Shown here one piece after another: positions 39,691-52,366 of a stretch of DNA of 64,000 nucleotides (position 1 is the stretch's first letter; each line of letters starts with the position of its first letter). The DNA is from Liolophura sinensis. Lineage: Eukaryota > Mollusca > Polyplacophora > Chitonida > Chitonidae. Both the position numbers and the translations under genes were made by a program. The stretch spans positions 50,731 to 114,730 of the forward strand of contig NW_027018022.1 in the NCBI RefSeq assembly GCF_032854445.1. Direction: 5' to 3'. The notes beneath the pieces are model-generated. The model saw only the letters and a list, made by a program, of their open reading frames with translations, did not search any database and was not told where the DNA came from.

Positions 39691-42600
39691 ATGTCTGTTT
39701 ACGACAAAATTATACAATGAAATTGTCGAGGTCTTAAGGTAAATTTTATTGAAATTACATAGCTAGTTCAATCATTAAATCTTATTGCTCTTTGTGTTCA
39801 GGAAACTCACCTGAAGACGTCAGACAAAATAAAATAACTCTTAAAAGTACTCACTTTATAGTATATGTTGCAATGAAGAAGAGCGAGCTGCAGGCGTTCC
39901 TGTATCTTCATAAATAACAATATTATTCACAGCCCTGCTACTCTGAACACAGAGCTCCAGGTTGTGGCCGTTCGTGTTTCGCTCTACAAAACAATCACTT
40001 TGTGTTCGGTTTATATACCTCCACATTCTTCTTTATCAGCTTCCCAAGTACATAATGTAAAACAACAGTTACCTAAACCGTTTATAATAATGGGAGATTT
40101 TAATTCCCATAACCCTCTGTGGGGCAGTAATAACATAAATGATAAGGGCAACATAGTGGAAGACTTCTTACCGAAAAAGGGACTGTGTTATTTCAGTGAT
40201 GGTTCCTATTTATATCAGAGTAATGACACTTATTCTCCTATTGATCTCACTATCATGGATCCATCACTTCTACTTGATTTTTCTTGGAAGGTGCATGACG
40301 ATCTTTGTGGTAGTGACCATTTTCTTATTATCCCAGAGCATATCACTTCTAATTGTTTAGAACGTGTAGGTAGGTGGAAGGGCGATAAAGCAGACTGGAT
40401 CGCATTTGAGATGTTCTGTGAGGCTGATGTCACTCCAGAGACTCTCAATGCAGCAGATGATCCTATATTAAAATTTAATGAGCTTGTTTTACAACCTGCC
40501 GATAGAGCTATCTCTAAGACCTCGACAAATCCTAAATCCAAAAGTAAACCCTGGTACGACAATGACGTAAAGCCATCAAGGACCGTAAAAAGGCTGAACG
40601 CAGATTTAATGATTATCCCACTGATAATAACTTAAACCAGGTTCGTATTTTAAGAGGCAAGGCTCGTCGATTAATCAAGTCCAAGAGACGATTTTGTAGA
40701 CGGAACTTTGTTTCAGGCATTATGTCAAAAACACCCATGCGTAAGGTCTGGAACATGGTTTAGAAACTTAAGGGCAAAAACAATAATTCAAAAGTCCAGC
40801 ATTTAAAAGATTGAGATAATATATTAACCTCTCCATCCGATATAGCCAATAAATTAGCTGAGACAATTTCCAAGAAATCTTCTTCTGAGAGTTATATTTC
40901 TGAATTCCAACATATTAAAAACCAGAAGGAGAAAATTAAATTGCCCTTTTTTTCTGAAAACTAAGAAGAATATAATCGCCCTTTTAATATCGAGAAACTT
41001 AAAATTGCATTAAAAAAGACACACAATACTGCCTTTGGTCCTGTTAACGTATATTAGAAGTTTCTGAACCATTTACCGCCTAAGCCACTTGAGACTCTCT
41101 TGGACTTGCTTAATGACACTTGGATAAGTGGTAATTTTCCACTCTCATGGAGGGAGGCGTGTATTGTTCCGGCTCTCAAACCGGGTAAGGCTCATACTGA
41201 TCCAAATAATTACCGTCCCATAGCTCTTACCAGCTGTGTCTGTAAGACTATGGAGCTGATGATTAATAATAGACTAGTTTGCTTCTTGAAACCAACAAGT
41301 TACTTTCTAATATACAGAGTGGTTTTCGGCAAGGTAGATCTACTATGGATCACCCTGTCCGATTTGAAACCTTTATTGGAGATGGTTTCATGAATAATGA
41401 ACATGTGGTGTAGATATTTTTCGACCTTGAAAAGGCCTACGGCACCACATGGAAATATGGTATTTTGAAAGACCTTGCTGGAATGGGCCTTAAAAGCCGA
41501 TTGCCAGTATTCATATCAGAATTTTTATCTGATCATCAGTATAAGGTGCAGGTGGGGTCCACTCTTTTCGACTCTCATGAGCAGGAAATGGGTGTTTCTC
41601 AGGGCAGTATATTATCGCCAACACTGTTTAGCATAAAATAAATAGCTTAACAAAACCATTTACATCTGGCAAAGAGGGTTCTTTATACATGTACGTGGAT
41701 GATTTCCTTATTTGTAACCAAGCTAAAAATATGAATAACGTCGAACGTCAGTTGCAGCTTTGTCTCAATAAGATCGAGAAATGGGCAACTGAAAACGGTT
41801 TTAGATTTTCAACATCTAAAACCGTCGGTATGCATTTTTGTAATGAACGGAAACTTTCATCTTGACCCCGAGCCTAATTTTTGTGGTGAACAGGTAAAAA
41901 TTGTTGGAGAAACAAAATTTTTAGGTATAATACTTGATAATAAGCTATCTTTCATACCTCATATAAAAATACTGAAAGCTAAATGTACAAAGGCTCTCGA
42001 TATAATTAAGGTTGTGCCTAGCACCGATTGGGATGCTGACCGATCTGTTTTACTCACTCTATATCGTTCTCTGGTGTGGTCTAAATTGGACTGTGGGTCC
42101 ATCACTTACGGTTCCGCTAGGAAGTCATATATTAAAATGTTGGATCCTGTTCTTCACTAAGGTTTGAGGCTCAGCCTTGGGGCTTTTAGAATATCACCAG
42201 TAAAAAGTTTATACGTGGAGGCTAATGAGCCTTTTTTATATAACCGACGTATAAAACTTAGCCTTCAATATGCTACAAAGCTTAAAGCACATCCAACAAA
42301 CCCTGCCTACTACTGTGTTTTCAACCCATCATATGTAGATAAATTTAATAAAAGTCCTAACAAGATCCCTCCGTTTGGTCTTCGTATACGGGACCATATT
42401 GTGGAAGATAACATCAAGCTGGAGGACATAGCTCCGGTGTCTTTTCTGAAATCCCCTCCATGACTTCTTCCACAAACTAAACTAATATCTGATCTACGTA
42501 AGCATAAAAAATCAAATAGAAATCCTCTTATAATTTAGCAAAGTTTTGCTGCAATTAAGGCTAATTATATAGATTATAAGTTCATATGTACTGATGGGTC

Positions 42601-43240
42601 AAAGGATGGGGACAGGGTTATGGCTGCGGCTGTCTTGGAACAGCAGGTCACTTCTCTTCATCTTCCACTTTCATCTTCTATCTTTTCTGCATAGGCCAGG
42701 GCTATACTCCAGGCCTTATCATATGCAGTGATATGCAGCGACTCGCTGTGTTGCCTTTTGGCAATTCAGAATACTAAATTTAAAAATCCATTACTTCTTG
42801 AGATAATAGCCAAACATAGAAAACTAATCAAGAGGTAAGATATTATATTCTGTTGAATACCAAGTCATATAGGTATCCATGGAAACACAGTCGTTTACAT
42901 GGAAGCGAAAGCTGCCTTATATAAACCTGTATATAAACCGTATCCCGACGTGAAGTCTAATATTGTTAAATATATTCGTCGCCTTTGGCAGGGTGAACGG
43001 GATTTCCATTCCATTCATCCTGTCAATGGCTACATTTTCCATGCTTGTCGAATGTCTCGTAGAGACCAAGTAGTTTTACGCGGTGTCGTCTAACACAATT
43101 ATATACTTGATGGGAGCAGTACTCCCGAGTGTGTTGGATGTGACGCCCAATAGGGCATCAAACATATCCTAGTTGACTGTGTGGACTTTGCCCATGTTCG
43201 GCAAAGATTCTATACCGTCCAACTCTATATATCATTTATT
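39691..43240 (+). pseudogene. LINE ORF2: endonuclease, reverse transcriptase, RNase H remnants
   Basis: Endonuclease: QETHLKTSD near 39800, SVYIPPHSSLSASQ, FIIMGDFNSHNPLWGS, SDHFLII near 40310. Reverse transcriptase: NFPLSWREACIVPALKPGK, NNYRPIALTSCVCKTMELM, FFDLEKAYGTTW, GVSQGSILSPTLF, then YVDDFLIC at about 41693. Thumb and connection to 42460. RNase H: FICTDGSKDGDRVMAAAV near 42590. More than ten stops or frameshifts. The chain of motifs in one order leaves no doubt about identity. Confidence 0.85.
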
Positions 43241-43554
43241 TGATAGCATCGCTGTCACGATGTTGTCACGAAATATTTGATTTAAAGTTTAATTGTAATA
43301 AATATTTACGGATAAAAAGTTATATACACATACATTTATAGATATACTATTTTTTAAATAATGCTGGTTTTCGAGTTTTAACTCGTATTTTTCTTTTACT
43401 GATTTTAAACATGTCTCAACTTTTTCTTTCGTTTTTGATGTTTTCGCTGTCATATCGAAAACCTCAACCACCTCGTGTTTTCACCTTGTTCTCGCCATTG
43501 TATGGCTACAATATTGCCGATGTGCCGTTAAGCCATAATATTCATTCATTCATT

Positions 43555-44470
43555 CAAAGGCTTGACCAATCGGATGCAGTCCACCACTCCCTTGGCCAAC
43601 CACGTCATCGGTCTTGTACTACGCCATGACACATTACCCACCACCCCCCCCTCCCTCCAGGGGGAGGAGTGAGTGTTCTTTTAGGGGATTTTATCATGTG
43701 AGTCAGTATGTAAAAGGGATACTAGTCTTTTCTTAAGCCTTATCCATAGAAACAGTGCCTATGAGCATTTCTGTATTAATTTGGATGCATATGTTTACTT
43801 TGATGGTGATCAAAATGTACTTTTCTGCAATTTTGAAAATCCGTTTGAAACTCCCTGTATCACTGTAAGTCAAATTTTGCACAAAGTTGCTAAAAGGCAT
43901 GTCTTATATGTTCTAAGTTAATTGTCAAATAAATTACCTATCTGGTTGATATATACTTTGACACTTTTGGCCTTAACTTTTGCTTAGCATTGCTGTAAAC
44001 AAGAAAATCTTCTTAAAAATCCATAACTTTCCGAATGTTTTGGAAAATGTAAAATACTTGATCATTAGAATTTTTTCATTTTTGTTGCAGATAAATCTCC
44101 CAGCTTTCCAAAACATTTGACGTGGTTGAGATATTTTGAACGGTATGTGCGCTACAAGGCTTTGAACTTCATGCTTGAGAGTTATCAGAAGCAGACAAAC
44201 AGACACACTTCCAAGACAGAGGTACCCCAATTTAAATTCCTCCTACTCAAAAGTTTTTATATGTATCAAGCCCTTACTTAGCGTGTGAGGTTGAGAGGTG
44301 TTAGGAATTATTATCTCGCGAGGGTAATTTTGTGTATTTTAGGGTGTAAAGTCTTTTTTCGCTGCCAGCCTGTCATTCTTAGTGTACAGGTGCATGGTTA
44401 GTATCAAAATAATGGAAATTGTCTAAGCTCTGGTCAGGTATGAGTTTTTGATGATGAAAGTTTAAAATTC
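43555..44470. repeat. Right part of the LINE-interrupted repeat, then repeat shared with 36.4 kb
   Basis: 43567-43640 continues the 33.8 kb repeat (CCAATCGGATGCAGTCC). A C-rich simple tract lies at 43638-43662. 44100-44160 matches 33890-33950, and 44155-44470 matches 36355-36615. Confidence 0.55.
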
Positions 44471-45840
44471 TGGGCGAGAAGACAAAGAGACAGGTGGTGA
44501 TGAGGCTGCGAGTGACGTCCTCTTGGCGTTGCTAGGCACCCCTCCCAGCTGCCGACATAGAAAAGTCCAGATTTTGACGGTCAACCTATGTCAAGATTTT
44601 TATGGCTGCTTTCTCACAGGCTGGGCCCTGTTTGCACCAAGGCTTATGGGCCACGGAATGTTTGGGACTGAGTTATAGCGTTAACATTGTCACTTATGGA
44701 AAAGTAATGGGTCGTATACGCTCCTCGCGGACTGACGCTCTTCACATTACTCCACTATGAAGGAGGACATGCACGTAGCTGTTTAACATGGCGACATTTG
44801 CCGATAAGTGTATGCCACGGAAGCCTTCATGGCTTTAATACATCTACTCTAAATCGAGTAGGGGCGTATTGTGGCGGTGCAGTGGGTGCGAAAATCAAGT
44901 CTTTAGGTTGGTGCTTTATGTGCGTGAGACTTGTTCGGTAACAATCGGCCTGGACCTTCGTTGAGTACGAAATTTACATTGTAACCATCGACACTCCGAC
45001 GACGCTAGGCCAATATTAGAAAGGGATCAGGCCTAGGTGATTCCAGTACACATCTACACATCATTCCTCAGCAGAGTTAGATCTATGGCCTATGTGTGTC
45101 CGTAAAACGGACCCTTAAAAAAAGCCAGGGAACGATTTTTTTAAACAACCAAAGCACCTTTTTTCAAACATTGAAAGAAAATTGTGAAAACTTGGGGGCT
45201 TTATCTTTTATATTTATCTGTCACCGAGATTCTCACCAACGGATGGGAGGTAACGCCATAAGAAGAAGTTTTGTCCGCCTTGTGGTGCTGCTAAAATCTC
45301 TACGGAGAGGTTAACCTTAGAAATAATGTGTAAACATTGAAGAAAATCTATGATCGGGAGAGTTTACTACTTTGAACGAATAGCGCAATAATGGTGGGAC
45401 AGAAAGGTGGTGCCAAGTCGGCTTGCGGCCGAAAGTGTGGCAAGGCCGCAACGTGCGGGTAGGTAAACGAGCTGAAAGAAGACAACGGTCAGACGCTACA
45501 TGTAGATTCGTTGTTTAAGAAAATTCAGTGTACAAGGCGACATGAAACACCAGAAGCAGCAGTGGACGACGGGAGTGCACTCCAGTGAGAAGCCTACAGA
45601 AACCACTAGAGTGCCAAGGCAGTCACATATACGCATATGAACGGTGAATATGCGCTTATGAACACCTATAACAGGTGGTCATAATAGATCGTGTTTTTAC
45701 TCCTGTCTTTAAGGTCGTGCAAACAAAAGTAGGACAACCCACTCAAATTCATCCAGAAAGGAAATGCACTGCAAAGCTTAATGTTATGGTGATGACTGTC
45801 ATTTTTCTTACATATACGTTTTTTACTAATAATCTTCTAA
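44471..45840. other. Unassigned stretch before the DIRS-like element
   Basis: Several short frames and moderately GC-rich text. It could be a gag or leader part of the DIRS-like element or unrelated sequence; I see no motif. Confidence 0.3.
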
Positions 45841-45984
45841 ACAGTGGATTCTTCTTCATGTGGCGTTCACCTTTTCGGGGTAATCATGCCTATTCTATCA
45901 TGGGGTCAGGAGACATGCGTGTAGAAAGCGAGAATTCACTTCTGGTACTATGGCCTATATAATCTCCTGCACACCTCACCACCC

Positions 45985-46254
45985 TTGCCTGTTTCTATCA
46001 CGAGGCAGGCGTGTACGGTACCTTTATTGATGATAACTGTTCATGAAAATTACATGCACAAGGACAACGAGCCATGCTCGAAGTGGTGTTCGTCACACAG
46101 CGCAAATGACCTGTCCTCCGAAGATTCATACCCTCAATTCGAGGGTTTCGATAAGGCCGAGGTGCCAATTATGTCCCTCCTGGACGCCACCGACGGGAAA
46201 ACATTAAAACATAATGTAACTAACACAAAAGGCTTTCGGAAAACAGGTTCCTAG
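45985..46254 (+). pseudogene. Possible gag fragment of the DIRS-like element
   Basis: An open frame of 89 codons with a CSKWCSSHSANDLSSEDSYP stretch. Position and Cys/His content are compatible with DIRS gag, but the match is weak. Confidence 0.3.
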
Positions 46255-46354
46255 TACAAAGCCCATCGGGTCACGTGGTCCGTCAAACAAGATGGCTCAA
46301 ACCGACTTGTTGACATTGAAAGATTCCCTTGGCATTGATACAATACAGAGCTAA

Positions 46355-47430
46355 TTGATGCTCAAGCTCAGTTTTTCGGTAAGCCTACTCAACCTTCTGT
46401 GCCTTCGAGACTGGTCTTACACACAGCTTCCGCCGTCAGGTGTTTTATCTGATTTAGAGTTAGACATTTCTCAGCTCACCGGGTATCACACTGACTCTCA
46501 TTATTTCAGTGTGATTTACTGTATTATTGTCGTCAGGAAATATTCAGAATATACTCAATTGTTCGCAGATGGTCTAAGACACCCTTACACCTACCATACG
46601 CCAAGTAGCTAGCCTCATGGGAATGTGCGTTTCAAATTTACGTACTGTACGCCTCGGGGCGCTTTACTATAGGGCCTTGAAGCAGGATAAGGTTCTTGCA
46701 TTAGGCGGGAGTCAGAATTACGACTATTAAAATGAGCCTGTCTCTGGCAGCTCGAAAAGACATTGTTTGGTGGATTATCAACATAAGTGTAGAAATGGTT
46801 CTCCTCTTAGGTTTCCACAAGTGGATGTAACTGTCCACACCGATGCCAGTCGATTGGGTTGGGGTGCCAAACGGCCTGGTGGTACAACAAGTGGGCGATG
46901 GTCGCAAGATGAAATTTTAGAACACATTAATTATCTCAAACTTTTGGCTATTTTTTTCAGTCTACGGGCACTTATCAAGTCTATCTATTCAGGCAAACAC
47001 GTGCAAGTTGTATCTGATAGTAGAACTGCAGTATTTTACATTAATCACATCGGCGGAACTAAGCTTCACCTCGATGAATTGTCAAAATTGATTTACAATT
47101 TTGTTCATTAGTATAACATATTGCTGAGTGCAAGATTTGTTCAAGGTCTAGACAATGTGGATGCTGACCGGTTGTCGAGGGACTTTCCAGCAAGATATAC
47201 TTCTTGGCACTCAGATCCTGGGGCTTGTATGACAGATAGTTTAGCATACTCATGGGCTAACACACAACCGTATTGTTTTCAAACCTCCAGGTTGCTCACA
47301 CGTGTGCTGATAAACATAGCAGACGACCGGGTTAACAAAGCCGTCTTGATAGTTTCCTCAGCTGCACAGCGTGTTGAGCGACATCCCAGTGCGCCTTCCA
47401 TGGAGTCGACACCTCTTAACTCTACCAGGT
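46355..47430 (+). pseudogene. DIRS-type reverse transcriptase/RNase H remnant
   Basis: After a decayed thumb region (SLSLAARKDIVWWIINIS near 46735), 46767-47111 reads FPQVDVTVHTDASRLGWGAK, EHINYLKLLAIFFSLRALIK and HVQVVSDSRTAVFYINHIGG, which is the DIRS/Ngaro RNase H domain with the catalytic D and E positions. It goes on to ARFVQGLDNVDADRLSRDFP. Frameshifts on both sides. Confidence 0.75.
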
Positions 47431-47599
47431 AGATGTCGTATCGCGGTCTTCTTACAGTGTCGTAAACACACACCGTTCTATGTTGTTACAGACATTGAAA
47501 TGTTTTGTATGTGCTATTTCTGACAATTTGGTGAAGAGACTACTTAAAGGTGTATTTGAGGCAGCTCCTCCAAGGGCCAGATACCCTTGTACTTGGGAC

Positions 47600-48148
47600 G
47601 TGTACATAGTGTTGAGATATTTGAAGAATGTCCGGTGCAGATGTTTCGGTTAAAAACCTTACATTGAAGTTTGTTGCTTTATTGTCTCTGATTTCTGCTC
47701 AGAGGGCTCAAACATTAACTGTGTCTGGGAAGAGATCTCCGTGTAAGAAGATTATATTTCTTGTGTACAAGTGTTTGAAAACAACACATCAGAAACGGAC
47801 AGAAAAAACTGGTAATGTCAAGATATTTGTGTGACGTAAATGCTTTATTTCAGTGCACTGAGTGCACCAGAATAATGCGCAGATCAGTTGTTGTTGTCTA
47901 GTAAGACTTTTATACCAGTTTCTACTCGGACAATTTCCGCTGGTTGCGTGATGTCTTGTCTGATTCACGTGTGGACACCACTGTGTTTAGAGCTCTTTCT
48001 TTTCGAGGGGCATCCGCATCTGCAGCCCATCGTAAAAGCTTGTCTGTTCATGATATCATTGCTACAAACGTTCTTTGAATTTTACCACAGGCCATTACCT
48101 AAAAAGAGATATAGACTTCGCCCATTCTGTACTGGGCCGAATTTCTAA
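47600..48148 (+). pseudogene. DIRS-type tyrosine recombinase remnant
   Basis: A broken frame containing LTLKFVALLSLISAQRAQTL, the N-terminal part of such recombinases, and FRWLRDVLSDSRVDTTVFRA followed by FRGASASAAHRKSLSVHDII, which corresponds to the HxxR box (here the His is lost). Several stops. Confidence 0.65.
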
Positions 48149-48295
48149 ATGACGGTATGTATGTCTTGGTATGCATGCCTGTTCGTATTGTAACGGTCAG
48201 ATACATTTACTTTTAAAATATACCTTTGTGCATCCCTCGTCTGTTGTCAAACTTTGAATATGCATGGTTACCCCGAAAAGGTGAAGGCCATACGA

Positions 48296-48664
48296 AGAAG
48301 AATTCCCCCTCTTATCCCAGCATCTCAGAGAGATGTGCAGGGTGAGAGGATTCGTCGAGTATATAGGCCGTATCCTTGAGGAGTAACCTCCCACCCTTGG
48401 TGGTCATCTGAGGCACTGACCATGCTTTATTTACTGCCAACAAACTCTGCTCTGCTGTTTCAAAAGACAAGGGTGCTGAAGTGTTGTTTCAAAAGACAAG
48501 GGTGATGAGGTGTTGTTTCAAAAGACAAGAATGCTGAGGTGATGTTTAAAAAAACAAAGGTGCTGAAGTTCATTGGTTATCCCTCAAGGCTTTGGCCTAT
48601 GTACTCGAAGAATCCCTCTCATCCCGCACATTTCCCTGAGATGCTGGGATGAGAGGGGGAATTT
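48296..48664. repeat. Inverted repeat around a 29-bp minisatellite
   Basis: Arms 48296-48390 and 48569-48664 are inverted copies (CCCCTCTTATCCCAGCATCTCAG against CTGAGATGCTGGGATGAGAGGGG). The loop holds four tandem 29-bp units (48452-48568) of TGTTTCAAAAGACAAGGGTG. Confidence 0.75.
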
Positions 48665-49337
48665 TATCTTATTTTATCTTCCAGGCCGAGGGTCTAGGCG
48701 GATTTTGGAGTCTGGCCTTCTCTGTGCTTGGTCATTATTTTTTTTTCTTCAAATAAGGAGAGAACTTAAATATCCTGGAAACAACCCTGCTTAGACAAGG
48801 AAGCTAGAAATAAAAAGCTTACCCGGAAACAAACACCAACACTCCCCCCCTCACCCCCTCACCCCCCTCCCACCTGTTACAATATCTGGCCTTACTTCTG
48901 ACAGACGAGCTAAAAAAAATACAGCTGATTTAAATTTTTGCTGTCATTTTAATCATCTTTCAGTATTTATGTGTTTTGTCAGTGTAGAATTTTCTGTGAA
49001 GCGTCTGTGTAGTGCAAGTATAATCTGGATGAAAAAAGAATCAAAATGTTGGAATCTATGAAGACCAACTTGTATTTGTTTTTTGTTCTTTTGCAGAAGC
49101 AGGTATTTGTCACAAGCTACGCTCTGGGAAAGAGGAAGAAACTGGCCACCATTCAAAGATGGAGCCACAGAAGGCGGAATTGTTTCGTGGTTACCTAATG
49201 GTGAATATCGTCTTCACACCTGAACAGCAAAAGCAAAACCCTCCAAGTTATACTGCTGAATGTAAACTGGTACAAAAGTAAAGGGTATCCAGATTTTGTT
49301 ATCTGGATTGCCTTAAGGAAAGAAATCATTAATTTTC
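48665..49337. other. Non-coding stretch
   Basis: A C-rich simple tract at 48842-48870; otherwise nothing recognised. Confidence 0.4.
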
Positions 49338-49612
49338 AGATGGGGGCCGCCGTGGCTCAGTTGGTTAGCACGTTAGCGCAGCGTAATGACCCAAGAGCCT
49401 TTCACCAGTGCGGTCGCTGTGAGCTCAAATCCAGCTCATGCAGGCTTCCTCTCCGACCGTACGTGGGAAGGTCTGCCAGCAACCTGCGGATGGTCGTGGG
49501 TTTCCACCGGGCTCTGCCCGGTTTCCTCCCAACATAATGCTGTCCGCCGTCGTATAAGTGAAACATTCTTGAGTATGGCGTAAAACACCAATCAAATGAA
49601 TAAATAAATACT
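49338..49612 (+). mobile_element. Full-length tRNA-derived SINE, about 275 bp
   Basis: Head TGGCTCAGTTGGTTAGCACG (A-box) and GTGAGCTCAAATCCAGC (B-box-like), a conserved body (GGATGGTCGTGGGTTTCC, CCGCCGTCGTATAAGTG, GGCGTAAAACACCAATCAAA) and an AATAAATAAATA tail. Partial copies are at 31009 and 34568. This family is common in mollusc genomes, the main ground for the host guess. Confidence 0.85.
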
Positions 49613-50529
49613 TATTTGCATTGAAAAAACAACACATGTAAATATGCGTTGGACAAGATGTGAAAATGCGTGTAGTTTTATGTGTGGAAATGAACGTTGA
49701 CATCTCTGAGGTGTCGCATATATTGTTCCTTATAACGGAATTACTCAAGAGCGCTAAGACTGTGCGAAACTCCATTATATAAATTATAAAGGTCAAATAT
49801 AAATATAGTTGCTAAAGCAGTGATGCCAGGGCTCAAGCCGATATTGCAGGAGTATGTGGTGTCACTTGCGGTTGCCTTAATGGTGCCCATGTATAGATAC
49901 ATAACCAACTTAATTGCAAAGCATACAATCTTCGAAGTCATCAGTGCATTGTAAGTAATCTGTATATCATATGTATGTAGATGTGCCAAACTGAGTAAAT
50001 CGACCTTATGGCAATATTTGAAGGCGTGCATGTCCCCTGTTTTTTTTTTACACAGTTCAACGATACATATGTATAGTGCTTTGTACTCAGTCATTTTCAG
50101 CTTTACATCTGTAACAGTTTTCTGTCACTTGACCACCAAATATGGTGGAAACTGCGCTTTTTCGCAATATGATAGCAATTTGCGGCAAAACTGTATGTCG
50201 CAGGAAAGAGATAAGACCAGAGTCATGATCAGGACGTCAAACTACGTCGGGTACCATGCTTCCAATATTCGTACATTTATTCTTCACATAAAGACATCGA
50301 AAATGCATTATATAACATGGGGGACGTAAAATTGCCAAATACAGTAAATTGACCTTTGGATAATTTTTCAAGCACTGCAACTCCCGCATTTAGTAAGACA
50401 CTTCAACGATTTTCCACACACATACAGTACACATATGCAGTCGGCCATTTTCAGCTATCCGTAACTAGATTCGTGATCAGACCAGATTCGTGATCAGAAC
50501 ATAAAACAAAGCAGCGTACATAAAATGTT
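49613..50529. other. AT-rich non-coding stretch
   Basis: No coding or repeat content recognised, apart from a short duplicated AGATTCGTGATCAGA near 50465-50495. Confidence 0.4.
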
Positions 50530-51090
50530 GAGTAAGTGAGTGAGTTAGTAAGTACTTGGTGTTTAACGTCGTACTTTACAATTTTTCAGTAACACGACGA
50601 CGAATGAGTGAGTGCTCGGGTTTAACGTCGTACTTAACAATATTTCAGTCATATGATGACGAAGGAATCGTTATGGTGTATGTAATGTGCCTCCTTGTCG
50701 CAGGACGGATTTCCACCGATCTTTTATCTAGTGCTGCTTCACTGAGACGACTTATTGCAGACAAGTAAGCTGCCCCACTCCAGCCATTATACTGATACGG
50801 GTCCAACAGTTGCACTATCCCCTCCATGCTGAACGCCAAGCGAGGAAGTTACAACTTCCTGTTTTAAAGGCTCGACCCAAGATTGACCCTGGATCTACCG
50901 CTCCCGAAGGGGACGCTCTACCAATTGTGCTATCTGGTCCGGTACACATTACGACGAAGGAGTCCTTAGAATGCATTTATGTGTACTGTGCCTCCTTATT
51001 GTAGTACGGATTTCCACCACTCTTTTATCTAGTGCTGCTTCACTGGGACGCCTTTAAGTAAGCTGGCCCGCACGAGCCATTATACTGATG
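50530..51090 (-). mobile_element. SINE cluster, minus strand, same family as 33565
   Basis: On the minus strand the tRNA head (ATAGCACAATTGGTAGAGCG, TTGGGTCGAGCC) lies at about 50945-50870, with the body down to a GTTAAACCC and ACTCACTCATTC tail near 50604. A second tail copy sits at 50530-50600, and a second body segment (GTGCCTCCTT, TTTCCACC, CTAGTGCTGCTTCACTG) at 50950-51090. Nested or tandem insertions. Confidence 0.65.
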
Positions 51091-51848
51091 CACGTATACA
51101 CGCAGATACGCATCCACACAATCCTAAATGCGTGTGTTGGTAGGAGATTATCTTTGGGCTGACAACCTAGTACTCCCCCCCCCCACCGACCTCTCCCTCC
51201 TCCCCACACTAGCTGAAAATAGTGAAGGCGCATGTAGGTAATCCGGCAACACAGATAGGGAAATAGTTGTAACAGAAGTTTTTTTCAAATTTCTCTGCCA
51301 CAAATTTTAGGTGGACTACGTCGGAAGTTGGTGGACATCATGAAATTTTTTGTACCAGTGTGTTCACTCAGTTATGGACTTGGTAGAACAAGTGAACTAT
51401 CATTGTCCCAGTCGCAAGCTTCGGCATCCAAAGGTCTTCAGACCAACACAAGCACGTATAAACATATAAAAAGTATCAATCATTCTTTCCCAGATTCATG
51501 ATACTGTATAATGACCTATACAATCAGCAAAATAGTGACATCTTTTCTTCTCAAGATTCCTTTAAATACATCCATTTTTATGAGAAATCATACATACGTG
51601 TAAGTTTAATACCCAGTGATATATATCTACACTATATTTTTACACATGTACAAAGTTGTCCGATTTTACAACCCTGTTATATTTTAGTATGGTTTGACTG
51701 ATAATGTTTCTATAATCTCCATTTACACATGTATTATTTTTAATTTCCGTTTTTCCCTTAACTGTTGGTATCGATTTTTAACTCAAACCATAAACCATAT
51801 CTCTAAACCCTTATTCCTCTGATGTAATATAAAAAGTAGTAGTATACA
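51091..51848. other. Flank between SINE cluster and Polinton C
   Basis: Poly-C tract at 51173-51185; AT-rich, no gene recognised. Confidence 0.4.
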
Positions 51849-52037
51849 GAGTATAGGTTCTGGGCCACCCTGCATTTGGCAAATGGAGGCCCCCAGCCCC
51901 TCCTCGTGAAAAGATATAAACATAGGGAAGGACGGTTCTGGCACACCCTCCCCTTGGCAAATAGAGGTCCCAGGCCCCATCTGGAGTTGTATTAGACATA
52001 CCCATCGCACCAGGCATACTTCGATAAATACAACAAC

Positions 52038-52315
52038 ATGCCAAAGGGCCGCAATAATTGCCAGTGGCTTCTCATCGGTTCCACGGAGCTCTGTGGTAAG
52101 AGTTGTCTGTGGGAGTAGTGCGGGGTTCAGCTAGCCCGTCTGCGGAAGAGTCCTGGCACCCAGCCATGTATTAGCTGTAGCTGGGGTGTTAAAAACCGAT
52201 TTCGGGTTTGCGTGGCCTGCGGATATAAAAATGTCCAGAGTGTAAAAGGCAGCGGAGGCGCAAGGCTTTCTCGGGCGAGTTCAAACGGCTGGCGGCTATC
52301 GAAATTTCCTATTAG
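52038..52315 (+). pseudogene. Polinton g0 zinc-ribbon protein (copy C), stop and frameshift
   Basis: ATG, then PKGRNNCQWLLIGSTELCG; TAG after LWE (B has GEY); CxxC pairs NRFRVCVACGYKN; one base missing or extra near 52237, after which QRRRKAFSGEFKRLAAIEIS follows to TAG. Its intact ATG identifies the family start that is CTG in B. Confidence 0.6.
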
Positions 52316-52366
52316 AGAATCACAGTCAATAGGTATAACGATGATGTTGGTATAACAGCGCGTACA

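Larger units (their letters stand above)
37803..43554 (+). mobile_element. Non-LTR retrotransposon with target duplications, 5.75 kb, degenerate
   Basis: Flanked by CAAAGGCTTGACC on both sides (37790-37802 and 43555-43567) and ending in ATTCATTCATTC, as expected of target-primed insertion. GC-richer 5' leader (37803-38440), ORF1 with zinc knuckles, ORF2 with APE-type endonuclease, reverse transcriptase and RNase H-like parts. Domain set and style point to the Jockey/I group; the clade was not tested. Many stops show it is old or error-rich, although near full length. Confidence 0.8.
45845..48305 (+). mobile_element. DIRS-like (tyrosine recombinase) retroelement remnant
   Basis: About 56 bp at 45845-45900 (GGATTCTTCTTC..., TTCACCTTTTCGGGGTAA) recurs inverted at 48250-48305, giving the inverted termini typical of DIRS elements. 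Inside are RT thumb or RNase H and tyrosine recombinase remnants in the order expected. A further hairpin (48296-48390 against 48569-48664) follows, which could be the internal complementary region. Decayed by frameshifts and deletions. Confidence 0.65.
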
